Shown here: positions 7,138 through 15,790 of the stretch, piece after piece | Numbering within the stretch: position 1 is the stretch's first letter | How the letters are laid out: each line of letters begins with the position of its first letter | DNA from: Prochlorothrix sp035285005 | Lineage (GTDB): Bacteria; Cyanobacteriota; Cyanobacteriia; Prochlorotrichales; Prochlorotrichaceae | NCBI GenBank assembly: GCA_035285005.1 | Contig: JAYKIB010000084.1 | Coordinates: 1-36,680 of the forward strand | Reading direction: 5' to 3' | DNA length: 36,680 bases | Position numbers and translations under genes: made by a program | The notes under the pieces: generated by a model | Database searches by the model: none | Told to the model about the DNA's origin: nothing | The model's input: only the letters and a program-made list of their open reading frames with translations

Positions 7138-7237
7138 GGGTATCTCGATTCATCCAAATTTTTGGGAGATGACCCACACAAGAACTAGGGCTTGGGATGG
7201 GTGGCTTCGCCACCCATCCCAATTCATCGAGGTACCC
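7138..7237 (-). repeat. 99-bp element upstream of psaI
   Basis: Left end GGGTATCTCGA, right end TCGAGGTACCC, hairpin arms GGGATGGGTGGC and GCCACCCATCCC around TTC, hairpin near the right end. Both ends carry the same compensating change (C to T against G to A), so the inverted repeat stays paired. Flanks TTCA and TTAA match at three of four positions. Confidence 0.85.
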
Positions 7238-7563
7238 TTAACAGGTTTGATCCCCAGCCAATACCGCAGGGACGCAACTGTTAAAGATCTGATGTCAAAG
7301 ATCTGACACCCTATTCTAGAGGAGGAGGGGAAAAGCAAGGGGGAGGGGGGAAAACACCTTTAAGAAAGTTCACTAAATGAGGGAACAGGTCCAAACAGTG
7401 TAAATTTTTATTACATCCAGCCCCCTCGATTCACACTGTAGATAGCCTCGATTCAGTATGGCGATCGCCCCAGTGTGCCGATCGGTAAGGTCCCTCCCCC
7501 CGCCCTGCTACTGACGTGCCAAATCCTGAGGTATGACTCACGGATAACGGATATAGGACTCAT
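7238..7563. other. Probable psaI-psaL promoter region
   Basis: No gene. There is a 14-bp direct repeat with AAAGATCTGA at 7283 and 7297. An AT-rich segment at 7397-7418 contains GTGTAAATTTTTATTACATC, with TTTACA and TTACAT reading outward on opposite strands; this is a possible regulator site, but not a standard HLR1 pair. The promoter itself cannot be placed with confidence. Confidence 0.35.
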
Positions 7564-7662
7564 GGGCACCTCGATTAATTGTGGTAGGCGGCTTCGCCGC
7601 CTACCACAACCCTGATTCTGCCATGGGCACTACGGTCGAAATTTGAATTTTTCGAGGTGCCC
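7564..7662 (+). repeat. 99-bp element, intact standard copy
   Basis: Perfect 11-bp ends GGGCACCTCGA and TCGAGGTGCCC. Hairpin arms GTGGTAGGCGGC and GCCGCCTACCAC around TTC, followed by AACCCTGATTCTGCC. Exactly 99 bp. Flanks TCAT and TCAC match at three of four positions. Confidence 0.95.
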
Positions 7663-7670
7663 TCACGAGT

Positions 7671-7766
7671 GAGCACTTCGATTAATCATGGGGGGCTTCG
7701 CTACCCCCCACAACCCCAATTCTTGCGTGGGTCACCGGGCAAAAATTAGAATTTTTCGAGGTGCCC
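7671..7766 (+). repeat. 99-bp element, second copy in tandem
   Basis: Begins GAGCACTTCGATTAATC and ends TCGAGGTGCCC, with a shorter hairpin (GGGGGG, GCTTCGC, CCCCCC) and then ACAACCCCAATTCTTGCG. It starts 8 bp after the previous copy. It ends 30 bp before the TTG start of the next gene, whose frame runs open back through the repeat. Confidence 0.88.
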
Positions 7767-7795
7767 GATCAGGAATCGATAGAAGGAGACTGGCC

Positions 7796-8554
7796 TTGCG
7801 TCTTGGCAAAGTTGTCAAATCCAATTCCCACTGTGACTACGTGGTGCAACTGGCGGATGCCATGGAGGTGCGGACTCCCCCACGCCCCGAAGACTACGGC
7901 TTTGGCTGTTTTGTGAAGTTTCAGGAAGGAAACCCTAGCCGCAGCGACCCGATCGATCGCCTGAGCCAGCCACTGGACCCCACCCAGAGCCGATCGCGCC
8001 GACCCGCCGTCGAGTCCGACGATCCCCTCACCGACCCCCAAATTTCCCTCCCCTGGGATGCCACCCCCAGCGAGGTCTCCCCCAGCACCACCGTCGGCAT
8101 CATTTACAACTCCCAACTGTTCAACCCCCAATTCCTCAGTAACGGACCCCGCCTATCCAGCGACCCGGATCCCCTCTTCACCCCCGATCTGATCCAGGAA
8201 ACTCGCACCCTCCTGGGCGTGGTTTTGATTGGGGAACTCTGCACCGCGATCGATCCCCACTCCAGGCCCCACGGCATCCAGGGCATCCCACGCCGCGTCG
8301 TCCCCGTCAATACCCCCGTGTATCGCCTCGAACCCGAGGAAATCCAACACTTTCACCACAGTGCGCAACAACGGCCCCAGTTTCAGTATTACAACTTGCT
8401 CCTCCGCTACGGCGGTAGCTTTGCCACCCACTTAACCGAGCAGGTGCTGGAAGAGTTAGTGGCCTTCCAGATTTTCCAAGGAGCCGAGCAACGCGCCCTA
8501 GAAACGCTTTGCCGCGAAATGGCCTGGAAAAATACTATGGGGACCATGGGCTAG
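7796..8554 (+). CDS. Conserved cyanobacterial protein, possible HAS-barrel N-terminus
   Basis: A 252-residue soluble protein of unknown function. I place the start at TTG 7796, because AAGGAG sits 7 bases upstream and the protein then begins MRLGKVVKSNSHCDYVVQ, the conserved N-terminus as I know it in cyanobacterial homologues; the longer frame from 7688 only translates a repeat. The N-terminal part (1-45, with EDYGFGCFVKF) resembles a small beta-barrel of HAS type (low confidence). Residues about 45-95 are a Ser/Pro/Asp-rich, probably disordered insertion. The conserved core follows: VGIIYNSQLFNPQFLSNGPRL, DPLFTPDLIQETRTLLG, then IPRRVVPVNTPVYRL and FQYYNLLLRYGGSFATHL. No catalytic motif stands out. 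It is monocistronic, downstream of two tandem repeats. Confidence 0.72.
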   Translation: MRLGKVVKSNSHCDYVVQLADAMEVRTPPRPEDYGFGCFVKFQEGNPSRSDPIDRLSQPLDPTQSRSRRPAVESDDPLTDPQISLPWDATPSEVSPSTTVGIIYNSQLFNPQFLSNGPRLSSDPDPLFTPDLIQETRTLLGVVLIGELCTAIDPHSRPHGIQGIPRRVVPVNTPVYRLEPEEIQHFHHSAQQRPQFQYYNLLLRYGGSFATHLTEQVLEELVAFQIFQGAEQRALETLCREMAWKNTMGTMG

Positions 8555-8903
8555 GCCCTCGACCATTGCAAATCTTAATGCTTCTAGGGGAGGCTACCGG
8601 GGAGCTAGGCTCTCCCTTTATACTGCTAGGGTGTTTCCTGCCCACCATGGCTCCTGTAACTCAGCAGGCCCATGATTGTGGATTGCCTCTCCACTCTGAC
8701 TTAACCCATCATGCCAACCCTCTTGGGATTCAGTTGGTGATCCAGCGCCGGATATAGCAGCTCACGCTTCAGCAAAACTAGATGTAACTCACCTCCGGGA
8801 GGATAAATCTTGAGCTTCTGTGCCTCGCACAACTGATAACTGCCATGGGGCCCCGCATGATGGGCAGAGTCTGACTCTCAGCACTCCAGGTCTCTGCAAG
8901 GTG
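8555..8903 (+). other. Spacer upstream of the first mscS-like gene
   Basis: No gene recognised. TATACT at 8619-8624 could be a -10 box, but no matching -35 is seen. A GGGAGGATAAATC stretch precedes a TTG at 8810 that opens only eight codons before a stop. The frame of the channel gene can be read back to a GTG at 8820. Confidence 0.35.
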
Positions 8904-10634
8904 ATGATACTAGCCTCTGGTTTCTACAGTTTGCTGGCACAAGCCGGTGACGCTGCCCCCGATGCCGGTAGCACAGATGCTCCTCCCGCCGATGCTGCCC
9001 CCATTCCTGAGGGTGGGGCAGACACAGGAGAAGTCCTTAGTCTTTTGGATCCCAGCGTCCTCACAACTTCTGCGATCGCCGCTGCCGTTGCAGCCCTTGC
9101 CTACGTTGGCATTTTTGTGATTCTGCGGGCTTGGCTCCGCAAGATCCATTCCGATGCGGGCTTGGTAGCCATCCGGGTCACTCGGATCCCCGGGATCGTC
9201 CTGGCCGTTGGTCTGTGGCTTAAGGTCACCCTCGGCGCGATCGGAGAGAATGCCACCACAGGTCTAATTAACAACCTGGATACGGCCCTGATCGCCATCG
9301 CCCTCACCTACGGCGCATCTCGACTCCTCACCGACGTACTGCTCTACTACCTTGAAAAGTACGCCGCCAAAACCGAAGCCCAGTGGGATGATGTCCTGAT
9401 CCCCATTCTCAAAACAGTCCTACCGGTGGCCGTCTACGCGATCGGCGGCTTAGTTGCCTTCCAGTCCGTAGGCATTGATCTCAGCGGCCTCTGGGTTGCC
9501 ATTGGGGGGATCACCTTCGTTTTGGGATTTGCCCTCAAAGATATTCTGGCCAACTTCTTCAGCGGCGTGGTGCTGCTGATTGATACCCCGTTCCGCTTTG
9601 GGGATGTGGTGGTTCTGGAAGATGGCACCCGAGCCGTCATCAAAAAGGTGGGCCTCCGGGTGACCAATCTCTATGTGATTGACCAGCACTCCGAACTGTA
9701 TATGCCCAACGGGGTTTTCCAGAAGCAGGAAATCATCAACCTCACCCGCCCCACCACCGACTACTACTACACGGTGACAGTCCCCGTAAAATTTGATGCG
9801 GAACCGTCCCAGGTGATGCAAATTATTGAATCCGTCGCCCTGGCCCACCCCGACACCCTCGGCAACCTGGACCAGAAGCTCAACCTGCTGGACAACTACT
9901 ATGGCTTGTCGGCCTCCAGTACCCATGTCCAGAAAAAACGGGAAACCGGGCGGCAACGGCTGATGGCGGAGCGGGATGTTAATGTCCAACTGGCCAAAAT
10001 TGAGACGGCCTTTGACCAACTCCAGGCGGACATTAGCGAACTGGAAGCCGGCGGGCTCGATCGCGATGAAATTAATAAAATTCAGGCAGAATATATGGAA
10101 ATCTGCCGCATGATGGGTTTAACCGTCGTCCAGGAACGCCAACGCCAAGGCTTAGCCAAGCGTGAGGTGCTCGATGAAGTCCAAACCCAGAGCGACGTCA
10201 CGCCCCTGATTCCCCTCATCCGCATCTGGTACCAAACCTGGCTACAGGATCCGGATCTAGCCCGGGAAGATAATAAGGTGCTGAGCAAGGAATGGGAGCA
10301 AAAAATCGATCTCCTCAAGAACAGAACCACGAAGGTTTATCGCCAGGTCAGCTCTCCGGACTCCGACGATACCCGTTTGGACGATGCGGTCAACGCCCTA
10401 TTTGAGTGGATCCAGGAAAGCTTTAAGACCACCCGCAATGAGTGGCAAAAACCCCGAGTCTGGGTCAGCAAAACCAAGCTCGATGCCCAGACTGCCGGGG
10501 TGAACCCCACCTATACGGTCAAGTTTTATGTGGATGACATTACCCTAGAACACTTCCAGCGGGGCTTCCGGGTGGAAAGTGAAGTAAATCGGGAACTCCT
10601 CTGGCAACTGCGTCAAGCCTACTTGGCCCGCTAG
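8904..10634 (+). CDS. MscS-family mechanosensitive ion channel, first of a tandem pair
   Basis: Membrane channel that opens under membrane tension to release solutes during hypo-osmotic shock (family role). 576 residues from the ATG at 8904, where the protein starts MILASGFYSLLAQAG. Hydrophobic helices lie at about 53-76, 94-113, 122-150 and 166-188, then the pore helix with GGITFVLGFALKDILANFFSG (about 201-221). The beta domain signature VLLIDTPFRFGDVV and VIKKVGLRVTNLYVID follow. Beyond the standard MscS fold is a C-terminal extension of roughly 250 residues. It includes a predicted coiled-coil region (AKIETAFDQLQADISELEAGG) and the segment DDTRLDDAVNALFEWIQESF, shared with the next gene. 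The start is uncertain: GTG at 8820 would add 28 residues. The 132-bp gap to the next gene has no clear terminator, so co-transcription is plausible. Confidence 0.85.
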   Translation: MILASGFYSLLAQAGDAAPDAGSTDAPPADAAPIPEGGADTGEVLSLLDPSVLTTSAIAAAVAALAYVGIFVILRAWLRKIHSDAGLVAIRVTRIPGIVLAVGLWLKVTLGAIGENATTGLINNLDTALIAIALTYGASRLLTDVLLYYLEKYAAKTEAQWDDVLIPILKTVLPVAVYAIGGLVAFQSVGIDLSGLWVAIGGITFVLGFALKDILANFFSGVVLLIDTPFRFGDVVVLEDGTRAVIKKVGLRVTNLYVIDQHSELYMPNGVFQKQEIINLTRPTTDYYYTVTVPVKFDAEPSQVMQIIESVALAHPDTLGNLDQKLNLLDNYYGLSASSTHVQKKRETGRQRLMAERDVNVQLAKIETAFDQLQADISELEAGGLDRDEINKIQAEYMEICRMMGLTVVQERQRQGLAKREVLDEVQTQSDVTPLIPLIRIWYQTWLQDPDLAREDNKVLSKEWEQKIDLLKNRTTKVYRQVSSPDSDDTRLDDAVNALFEWIQESFKTTRNEWQKPRVWVSKTKLDAQTAGVNPTYTVKFYVDDITLEHFQRGFRVESEVNRELLWQLRQAYLAR

Positions 10635-10766
10635 CCCCACGGTGCACCTAACGTTGTGGCGAACCATCGCCCCGACCACCTCGATGGTGCAGTAGGTGCC
10701 CCCTGGGATCCTGATTCTCCAAGGCAACTGCCCTGGACTCGTTGCACTTGTGGATGCTGACTGATA

Positions 10767-12470
10767 ATGATACCGATCGCGTCGATTTTTCCGAATTTCT
10801 TTTGGCTAGCGGCCAAGGGCAAAAAACTAACTGAACCTCTCTTCCAAGGCCCCCAAGTGGATATTCCGGGAGTCACCCTGGAAAGTAGGGCGGACTGGAT
10901 CGCCTACCTCACCAATCTCGGCATCATTGCCCTGGAGGTGGTGGCGGCCTATATCGTTATTTTCTTTGCGCTGCGGCTTGTGTTCCGCCGGATGAACAGC
11001 GATGCGGGTTTGGTGACCCTCAAGGTGTGCCAGCTACCCGCTACGATCGTTGCGGCCCTAGCCATCTTCAAGCTGTCCCTCGCCCCCCTCGAGGCGTACA
11101 CCGCTGTGGTCTGGCTGGAGGCCCTGTTCTCCACCGTCATTTACCTCACCATCACCTATGCCCTGGTTCGCGTCCTCGATAAGGTGGTGTTCTACTACCT
11201 GAAGCAGTGGGCCGAGAAGACCGAAGCCCAGTGGGATGACGTACTGGTGCCCATCCTCGAAACGGTGGTCCCAGTTCTGGTCTATATCATCGGTTCGTTT
11301 CTGGCCCTCCAGTCCCTGGGTCTAAATCTGACCGGTCTATGGGTGGCTTTCGGTGGGGTCACCTTTGTCATTGGCTATGCCCTGCAGGATATTATTGCCA
11401 ACTTCTTTGGGGGGTTGGTGTTGCTGATCGACACCCCCTTCCGCTTTGGGGACGTGATCGCCTGGAAGAAAAAGGAACGGGCGGTGATCAAGAAGGTGGG
11501 TCTGCGCTTGACGCAGCTCTATTTGATTGATCAGCATTGTGAGGTCTATGTTCCCAACTCTAAGTTTGAGAAACAGAAGATTCTCAATCTCAGTCGCCCT
11601 AATCCCAACTATTACTACACCCTAACCCTAAAACTGGCCCCAGAAGCCGAAATTTCCCGTACTTCCGACATTATGGAGGCGGTGGCCCTCGCCCACCCAG
11701 ACACCCTGGGTGATCTGGACCGAAAGCTGGAACTGATCGATCGCTATTTTGGCCGATCGATTCCCGGTGAGCACACCAATCGCAAGCGGGAAACTGGACG
11801 GGCACGGCTCCTGGCGGAGCGGGATGCAAACCGCTATTTGTCCCAAGCAGAGGAGATGTTCGATTCCCTCAGCGACAAAATTGATGAAATGGAGGCTGGT
11901 GGTCTCGATCGCCAGGAAATTTCTTCTATTTGCGATGAATTCCAGTCAATTTGTGAGGTGATTGGCCTGGGGATCGTGCCCGCCGATCGCACCCGCAAGC
12001 AGCCGATTCTAGAAGAATCTGCAGAGTTCCATAGCAAAGGGTCTTTAATTGGCAGTGTGCGGACTTGGTACCAGGCTTGGCTAGAGGATCCGGACCTCTT
12101 GCCCGAGGATCACAGTATCCTGGAGAAGGCTTGGGAAAATCGCATTGAGCTGCTGACCAATAAGACCAATAAGCTGTTCCAGCGTCTCAGCAACCCCGAC
12201 ACGGACGATACCCGTCTCGATGATGCGGTGTCGAATCTCTACCTCTGGATCCAGGAAAGTTTCAAAACTAGCCGTAATGAGTGGCAAAAGCCGCGCATCT
12301 GGACTTCAGAACTGGAGTTGGGCCGAGGTCAACTTCAGGACAAGGAGTTTTCGATTAAGTTCTATGTGGATGACATCACCCTAGAGCGGTTCCAGCGGGG
12401 CTATCGGGTTGAAAGTGAAGTCAATCGGGAAATTACGTGGCATCTACGCCGCCAGTTCTTGATTCACTAG
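10767..12470 (+). CDS. MscS-family mechanosensitive ion channel, second of a tandem pair
   Basis: Paralogue of the preceding gene, 567 residues, with the same order of domains. It has four or five hydrophobic helices in the first 220 residues, a pore helix with FVIGYALQDIIANFFGG, the LIDTPFRFGDVI signature, then a long cytosolic tail. The tail contains EMFDSLSDKIDEMEAGGLDR, DDTRLDDAVSNLYLWIQESF and KFYVDDITLERFQRGYRVES. The N-termini and the region after the coiled coil differ most between the two copies, so this is an old duplication rather than a recent one. The motif AEKTEAQWDDVLVPIL before the fourth helix is shared with the first copy. A strong hairpin terminator follows 45 bp after the stop, closing the unit. 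Confidence 0.88.
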   Translation: MIPIASIFPNFFWLAAKGKKLTEPLFQGPQVDIPGVTLESRADWIAYLTNLGIIALEVVAAYIVIFFALRLVFRRMNSDAGLVTLKVCQLPATIVAALAIFKLSLAPLEAYTAVVWLEALFSTVIYLTITYALVRVLDKVVFYYLKQWAEKTEAQWDDVLVPILETVVPVLVYIIGSFLALQSLGLNLTGLWVAFGGVTFVIGYALQDIIANFFGGLVLLIDTPFRFGDVIAWKKKERAVIKKVGLRLTQLYLIDQHCEVYVPNSKFEKQKILNLSRPNPNYYYTLTLKLAPEAEISRTSDIMEAVALAHPDTLGDLDRKLELIDRYFGRSIPGEHTNRKRETGRARLLAERDANRYLSQAEEMFDSLSDKIDEMEAGGLDRQEISSICDEFQSICEVIGLGIVPADRTRKQPILEESAEFHSKGSLIGSVRTWYQAWLEDPDLLPEDHSILEKAWENRIELLTNKTNKLFQRLSNPDTDDTRLDDAVSNLYLWIQESFKTSRNEWQKPRIWTSELELGRGQLQDKEFSIKFYVDDITLERFQRGYRVESEVNREITWHLRRQFLIH

Positions 12471-12515
12471 AGCTTGTCTGGGTATAGCACCTTGCAAGGA
12501 TATCTAGTACGGGCA

Positions 12516-12548
12516 GTTGCCCCGCCTGCGCGGGGCAACTCTTGTTTT
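12516..12548 (+). terminator. Intrinsic terminator of the mscS-like pair
   Basis: Perfect 10-bp stem GTTGCCCCGC / GCGGGGCAAC with loop CTGC, followed by TCTTGTTTT. A diverged relative of the hairpin recurs at 12646-12667. Confidence 0.8.
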
Positions 12549-12585
12549 GGACTGGTTTGTTTTGGACTGGTTTGTCTTGGACTGG
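12541..12585 (+). repeat. 15-bp tandem repeat, three units
   Basis: CTTGTTTTGGACTGG, TTTGTTTTGGACTGG and TTTGTCTTGGACTGG in direct succession, starting in the T tract of the terminator. Probably slippage or expansion; no function suggested. Confidence 0.8.
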
Positions 12586-12755
12586 ACCATTACCTTACGA
12601 ACAAGGCAGATTCCTCGGGGGTGTAGATCCCTCGGGTAGGGGCAGTTGACCCGCGCAGACGGGCCAACCCCGGTCCTGGGCTGTACAGATGCTTAGCCCT
12701 GCAAAAACCTAGGGCCACCTCGACTGGCTCACCATAACTGACTCACCACAGCCCG

Positions 12756-15431
12756 TCATAGCCGGGGATAAACCACCGTCACCCCCGTCCCGCCGTCGGT
12801 CTTATCCGCCGCCTCAAAGCGATCGACCCCCCTATGGGTCTTCAGGAACTCCTGTACACCGCGCCGCAGTTTCCCCGTCCCATGGCCATGGATCACCCAA
12901 AGGGGACCCTCTGCCTCAGCGATTGCCCGATCCAGTTCAATTTCCGCATCCGCAACTCGACTCCCCCGTAAATCCAAGGTATTGCGGGAAGTGCGAATCG
13001 CAGGAGCTAGGGATGACTCGGGCTGGGCCGGAGCCCCACGTTTTGAGGTTGCCTTGGGATTCCGGTGGGCTTCTGTCTTCGGATCTCGTATGGGATCTAA
13101 CGTGGATTTCTCAGGAATCAGCGCCTTTTCCCCCTGAAGCGACTCAATATCGCCGAGGGACACATTCATCTTCATCAAGCCGAAGCGTACCGTCAGTTCT
13201 CCACTACTATCGGGAAGGGTCAGCACCTCCGCCACATGCCCCAGGCTTGTGACCCGAATTCGATCGCCCACCTTGGGCTGAAATCCCTTAGGCACTAGAG
13301 GCTTGGGCTGCTGGGACGGGAGCCGGTCCTGGGCTAATTGCTCCAGCTTAGCGGTGGCCTTCTGGGCCTTTTGGGCGGTGGGTGTGCCCTGCTGCAACGT
13401 ACGGATTACCTGAGCAATATCAGCCTTGGCCGCTGCGATCGCCACCTGAACTTCCTGCTCCTGCTTTTGCTTAAGTTCTCGTTCCCAGGCCCGCATTTGC
13501 TCTGACTTACGGTTCACTTCCCGATGGAGTTTCTCCGTCTGCGCCAGGAGTTGGGCCGCTTCCTGGGCCTTGTCCTCCTGCCGTCGTCGCTGGGCTTCCA
13601 ACCCCGCGATCACCTCATTCACCGCCGTACTCGATCCCGGCATGAGGTGCTGCCGTGCCCGATCGATCACCTCCGCCTCCAGACCCAGGCGCTGGGCGAT
13701 GGCCAAGGCATTGGACCGACCGGGTATCCCCCACAAGAGCCGGTAGGTGGGGGAAAGGGTGACATCATTAAATTCCACCGACGCATTCTCAAAGCGATCG
13801 TCCTCATACTTCAGGGCTTTGAGCTCGCCGAAGTGGGTGGTGGCGATCGTCAGTTGGGCACGATCGGCCAAACTTTTGAGCAGTGCAATGGCCAGGGCAC
13901 TCCCCTCAGAGGGGTCAGTGCCCGCCCCCACTTCATCAAGGAGGACCAGGGTTGGACTCAGGGCCGGTTTCAAGGGTAAATCCTCTGTTTCCTGAGGGTT
14001 GGTCGCAACTTCCTGAGGGGCGTGGGAATTTAAGCCCACTTCCTGGATGCGATCCGGGATCCGATCTGCCGTCTCCTGCCCGTTCCCCGCAGCGGTGCGG
14101 GGTGAAGCCGTGATCTCCCCAATCCCCGGCTCCCGTGGAGCAGTAGACTGAGCTGCCGGTCCCTCTGCCGGTTCCAAGACATCTAGAATTCGAGTAATAC
14201 GGCGAATATGGCCTGAAAAAGTCGATAGGCTCTGCTGAATCGACTGTTCATCGCCAATATCGGCCAAAACTTGACCCAGCCAAGGTAACTCCACCGGCTC
14301 ACGGGCCGGGATAAACAGCCCAACCTTGGCCATCAATACCGCCAGTCCCAAGGTCTTGAGGGTGACGGTCTTGCCGCCCGTATTGGGACCCGTAATCGCA
14401 ACAACGCGGGTTTGGGGCTGAATTTGGAGGTCGATCGGCACCACCGCCGTACCCTGCTCGCGACGCTGTTGCCACTCCAGCAAGGGATGGCGTAGCTGTC
14501 GCAGGGTCATTGTTTCCACGGTGGAGTCGATAAAGCGAGGCCGATTGCCCCCAATCCAGTCGCTGTAGCGGGCACGGGCCGTGGCCAAATCTAAAGCCGT
14601 GCCGATCGCCAGCAGCCGTTCCAAGTCCTCCTGCACCTCCGCCACTGCCCCACTTAATTGCTGACAAACCCGCTCCTCTTCCGCCTGCTCTTGACGCTGG
14701 AGCTGGCGCAGGCGGTTATTCCGATCGAAGATCACCTTGGGCTCAATGTACAGGGTTGCCCCGCTCGCAGAGGAATCATGAACAATGCCCGGTACCGCAT
14801 CCTTTTGGGGCGCTTTCACGGGGATAACATAGCGACCCTCCCGCTGGGTAATGACCTGTTCCTGGATCGCAGCACCCTGGCGTTGAATAATGCGTTGGAG
14901 TGTTTGGTAAATTTCGTCGCGGAGGCCCTTGAGTTTGGCACGAATCTGCCCCAGGGTCTCACTGGCCCGATCGGTCACCCGCCCCCGATCGTCGATGCAG
15001 TGGTGAATCTGTCGCTCTAGCTCCGGATAGGTGCGTAACTCCGCCACCAAGGCCAACAACTGGGGCACCTGTTCCTCGTCTTGGGCATCAATCAGTCGCC
15101 GCAAGGTCCGCATCCCCGCCAGTGTCGTCGCAATGGACAGCAGTTCGTCTCCGTTGAGCACACCACCCCGTCCAGCCCGTTCCAGACTCTCGCCGATATC
15201 CCGAATACCCTCAAAGGGCAAGCTGCCCGACTTCGCCTCTAGATCGTAGACCTCCTGGGTTTGGGCCAAAAGGCGACGGCTTTGATCGAGATGACGGGGG
15301 ATCGGCACCTGCTGAGCAGCATGTTTGCCCAGTTGGGTAGCAGCAAAAGTGGACAGATGCTGACAGAGGCGAGGCCACTCCAGCAGATCAAGGGTCTCGG
15401 TTTGGATGGTGGAAACAGAAACAGAACTCAA
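12756..15431 (-). CDS. mutS2: Endonuclease MutS2 (Smr-containing)
   Basis: MutS2-family ATPase, 891 residues. Family roles are suppression of recombination through branched DNA and, in some bacteria, splitting of collided ribosomes. Domain order: core and lever helices (1-300), Walker A GPNTGGKT (348-355), the STFSGHIRRI signature (about 403-412), Walker B TLVLLDEVGAGTDPSEG (494-510), coiled-coil clamp (about 600-680), a KOW-like linker (KVGDRIRVTSLGHVAEVL) and a C-terminal Smr domain with LDLRG and HGHGTGKLRRGV. Unusual: about 70 residues (421-492) of Pro/Glu/Thr-rich sequence lie between the signature and Walker B, where other MutS2 proteins have only a few residues. It starts at TTG 15431; no ATG fits the N-terminus and no strong ribosome site is seen. 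It stands alone. Confidence 0.93.
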   Translation of the reverse strand: MSSVSVSTIQTETLDLLEWPRLCQHLSTFAATQLGKHAAQQVPIPRHLDQSRRLLAQTQEVYDLEAKSGSLPFEGIRDIGESLERAGRGGVLNGDELLSIATTLAGMRTLRRLIDAQDEEQVPQLLALVAELRTYPELERQIHHCIDDRGRVTDRASETLGQIRAKLKGLRDEIYQTLQRIIQRQGAAIQEQVITQREGRYVIPVKAPQKDAVPGIVHDSSASGATLYIEPKVIFDRNNRLRQLQRQEQAEEERVCQQLSGAVAEVQEDLERLLAIGTALDLATARARYSDWIGGNRPRFIDSTVETMTLRQLRHPLLEWQQRREQGTAVVPIDLQIQPQTRVVAITGPNTGGKTVTLKTLGLAVLMAKVGLFIPAREPVELPWLGQVLADIGDEQSIQQSLSTFSGHIRRITRILDVLEPAEGPAAQSTAPREPGIGEITASPRTAAGNGQETADRIPDRIQEVGLNSHAPQEVATNPQETEDLPLKPALSPTLVLLDEVGAGTDPSEGSALAIALLKSLADRAQLTIATTHFGELKALKYEDDRFENASVEFNDVTLSPTYRLLWGIPGRSNALAIAQRLGLEAEVIDRARQHLMPGSSTAVNEVIAGLEAQRRRQEDKAQEAAQLLAQTEKLHREVNRKSEQMRAWERELKQKQEQEVQVAIAAAKADIAQVIRTLQQGTPTAQKAQKATAKLEQLAQDRLPSQQPKPLVPKGFQPKVGDRIRVTSLGHVAEVLTLPDSSGELTVRFGLMKMNVSLGDIESLQGEKALIPEKSTLDPIRDPKTEAHRNPKATSKRGAPAQPESSLAPAIRTSRNTLDLRGSRVADAEIELDRAIAEAEGPLWVIHGHGTGKLRRGVQEFLKTHRGVDRFEAADKTDGGTGVTVVYPRL

Positions 15432-15586
15432 GGGCTAAGAAGGGAGGGGATAGGGTGACCGCTGCGTGACAGCTTCGTTACAGTTTGTAAAGTATTGTCC
15501 CTATCATAATATGGCAACGACCCGATACGCTGGGGCACCGCCGCCACTCCAAGCCAGGATTCCAGACCCGCCCTCCCCAGCGCCTA

Positions 15587-15686
15587 GGGCACCTCGACCA
15601 ATCCAAGGATTCGTCCCATAACCCAGGTCAGAGTCAGAGGTATGGCGATCGGTGCAGCCGATCGCCACCATTAAATGCAGATACCC
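15587..15686 (-). repeat. 99-bp element, diverged copy
   Basis: Left end GGGCACCTCGA; right end diverged, TGCAGATACCC. Hairpin arms GGCGATCGG and CCGATCGCC around TGCAG. CCTA precedes the element (15583-15586) and recurs at its right edge (15686-15689), a candidate target duplication. Confidence 0.65.
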
Positions 15687-15690
15687 CTAC

Positions 15691-15790
15691 GGGCACCTCG
15701 AAACATTCCAACTGCTACCACGATGTCCACGGCACAAGCAGGGTTGAGGCTGGCGGCTGCGCCGCCAGCCTCAATTAATCCAGATACCCC
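15691..15790 (-). repeat. 99-bp element abutting the exchanger stop codon
   Basis: Left end GGGCACCTCGA, right end TCCAGATACCCC, hairpin arms GAGGCTGGCGGC and GCCGCCAGCCTC around TGC. CTAC flanks both sides (15687-15690 and 15791-15794). The right-hand CTAC contains the stop codon of the exchanger gene (TAG on the minus strand). Confidence 0.85.

Noticed and set aside
7397..7418. HLR1 (RpaB) site upstream of psaI
   Set aside because: The TTTACA and TTACAT halves face opposite ways, and the spacing does not match the direct-repeat consensus; retained only as a remark in the spacer entry.
8810..8836. Leader peptide (TTG start after GGGAGGATAAATC) before the first mscS-like gene
   Set aside because: Only eight codons, non-ATG start and no conservation evidence; mentioned in the spacer entry only.
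10641..10705. Another copy of the 99-bp element between the mscS-like genes
   Set aside because: CACCTCGA and AGGTGCCCC-like pieces are present, but order, hairpin and spacing do not fit, so the resemblance may be chance.
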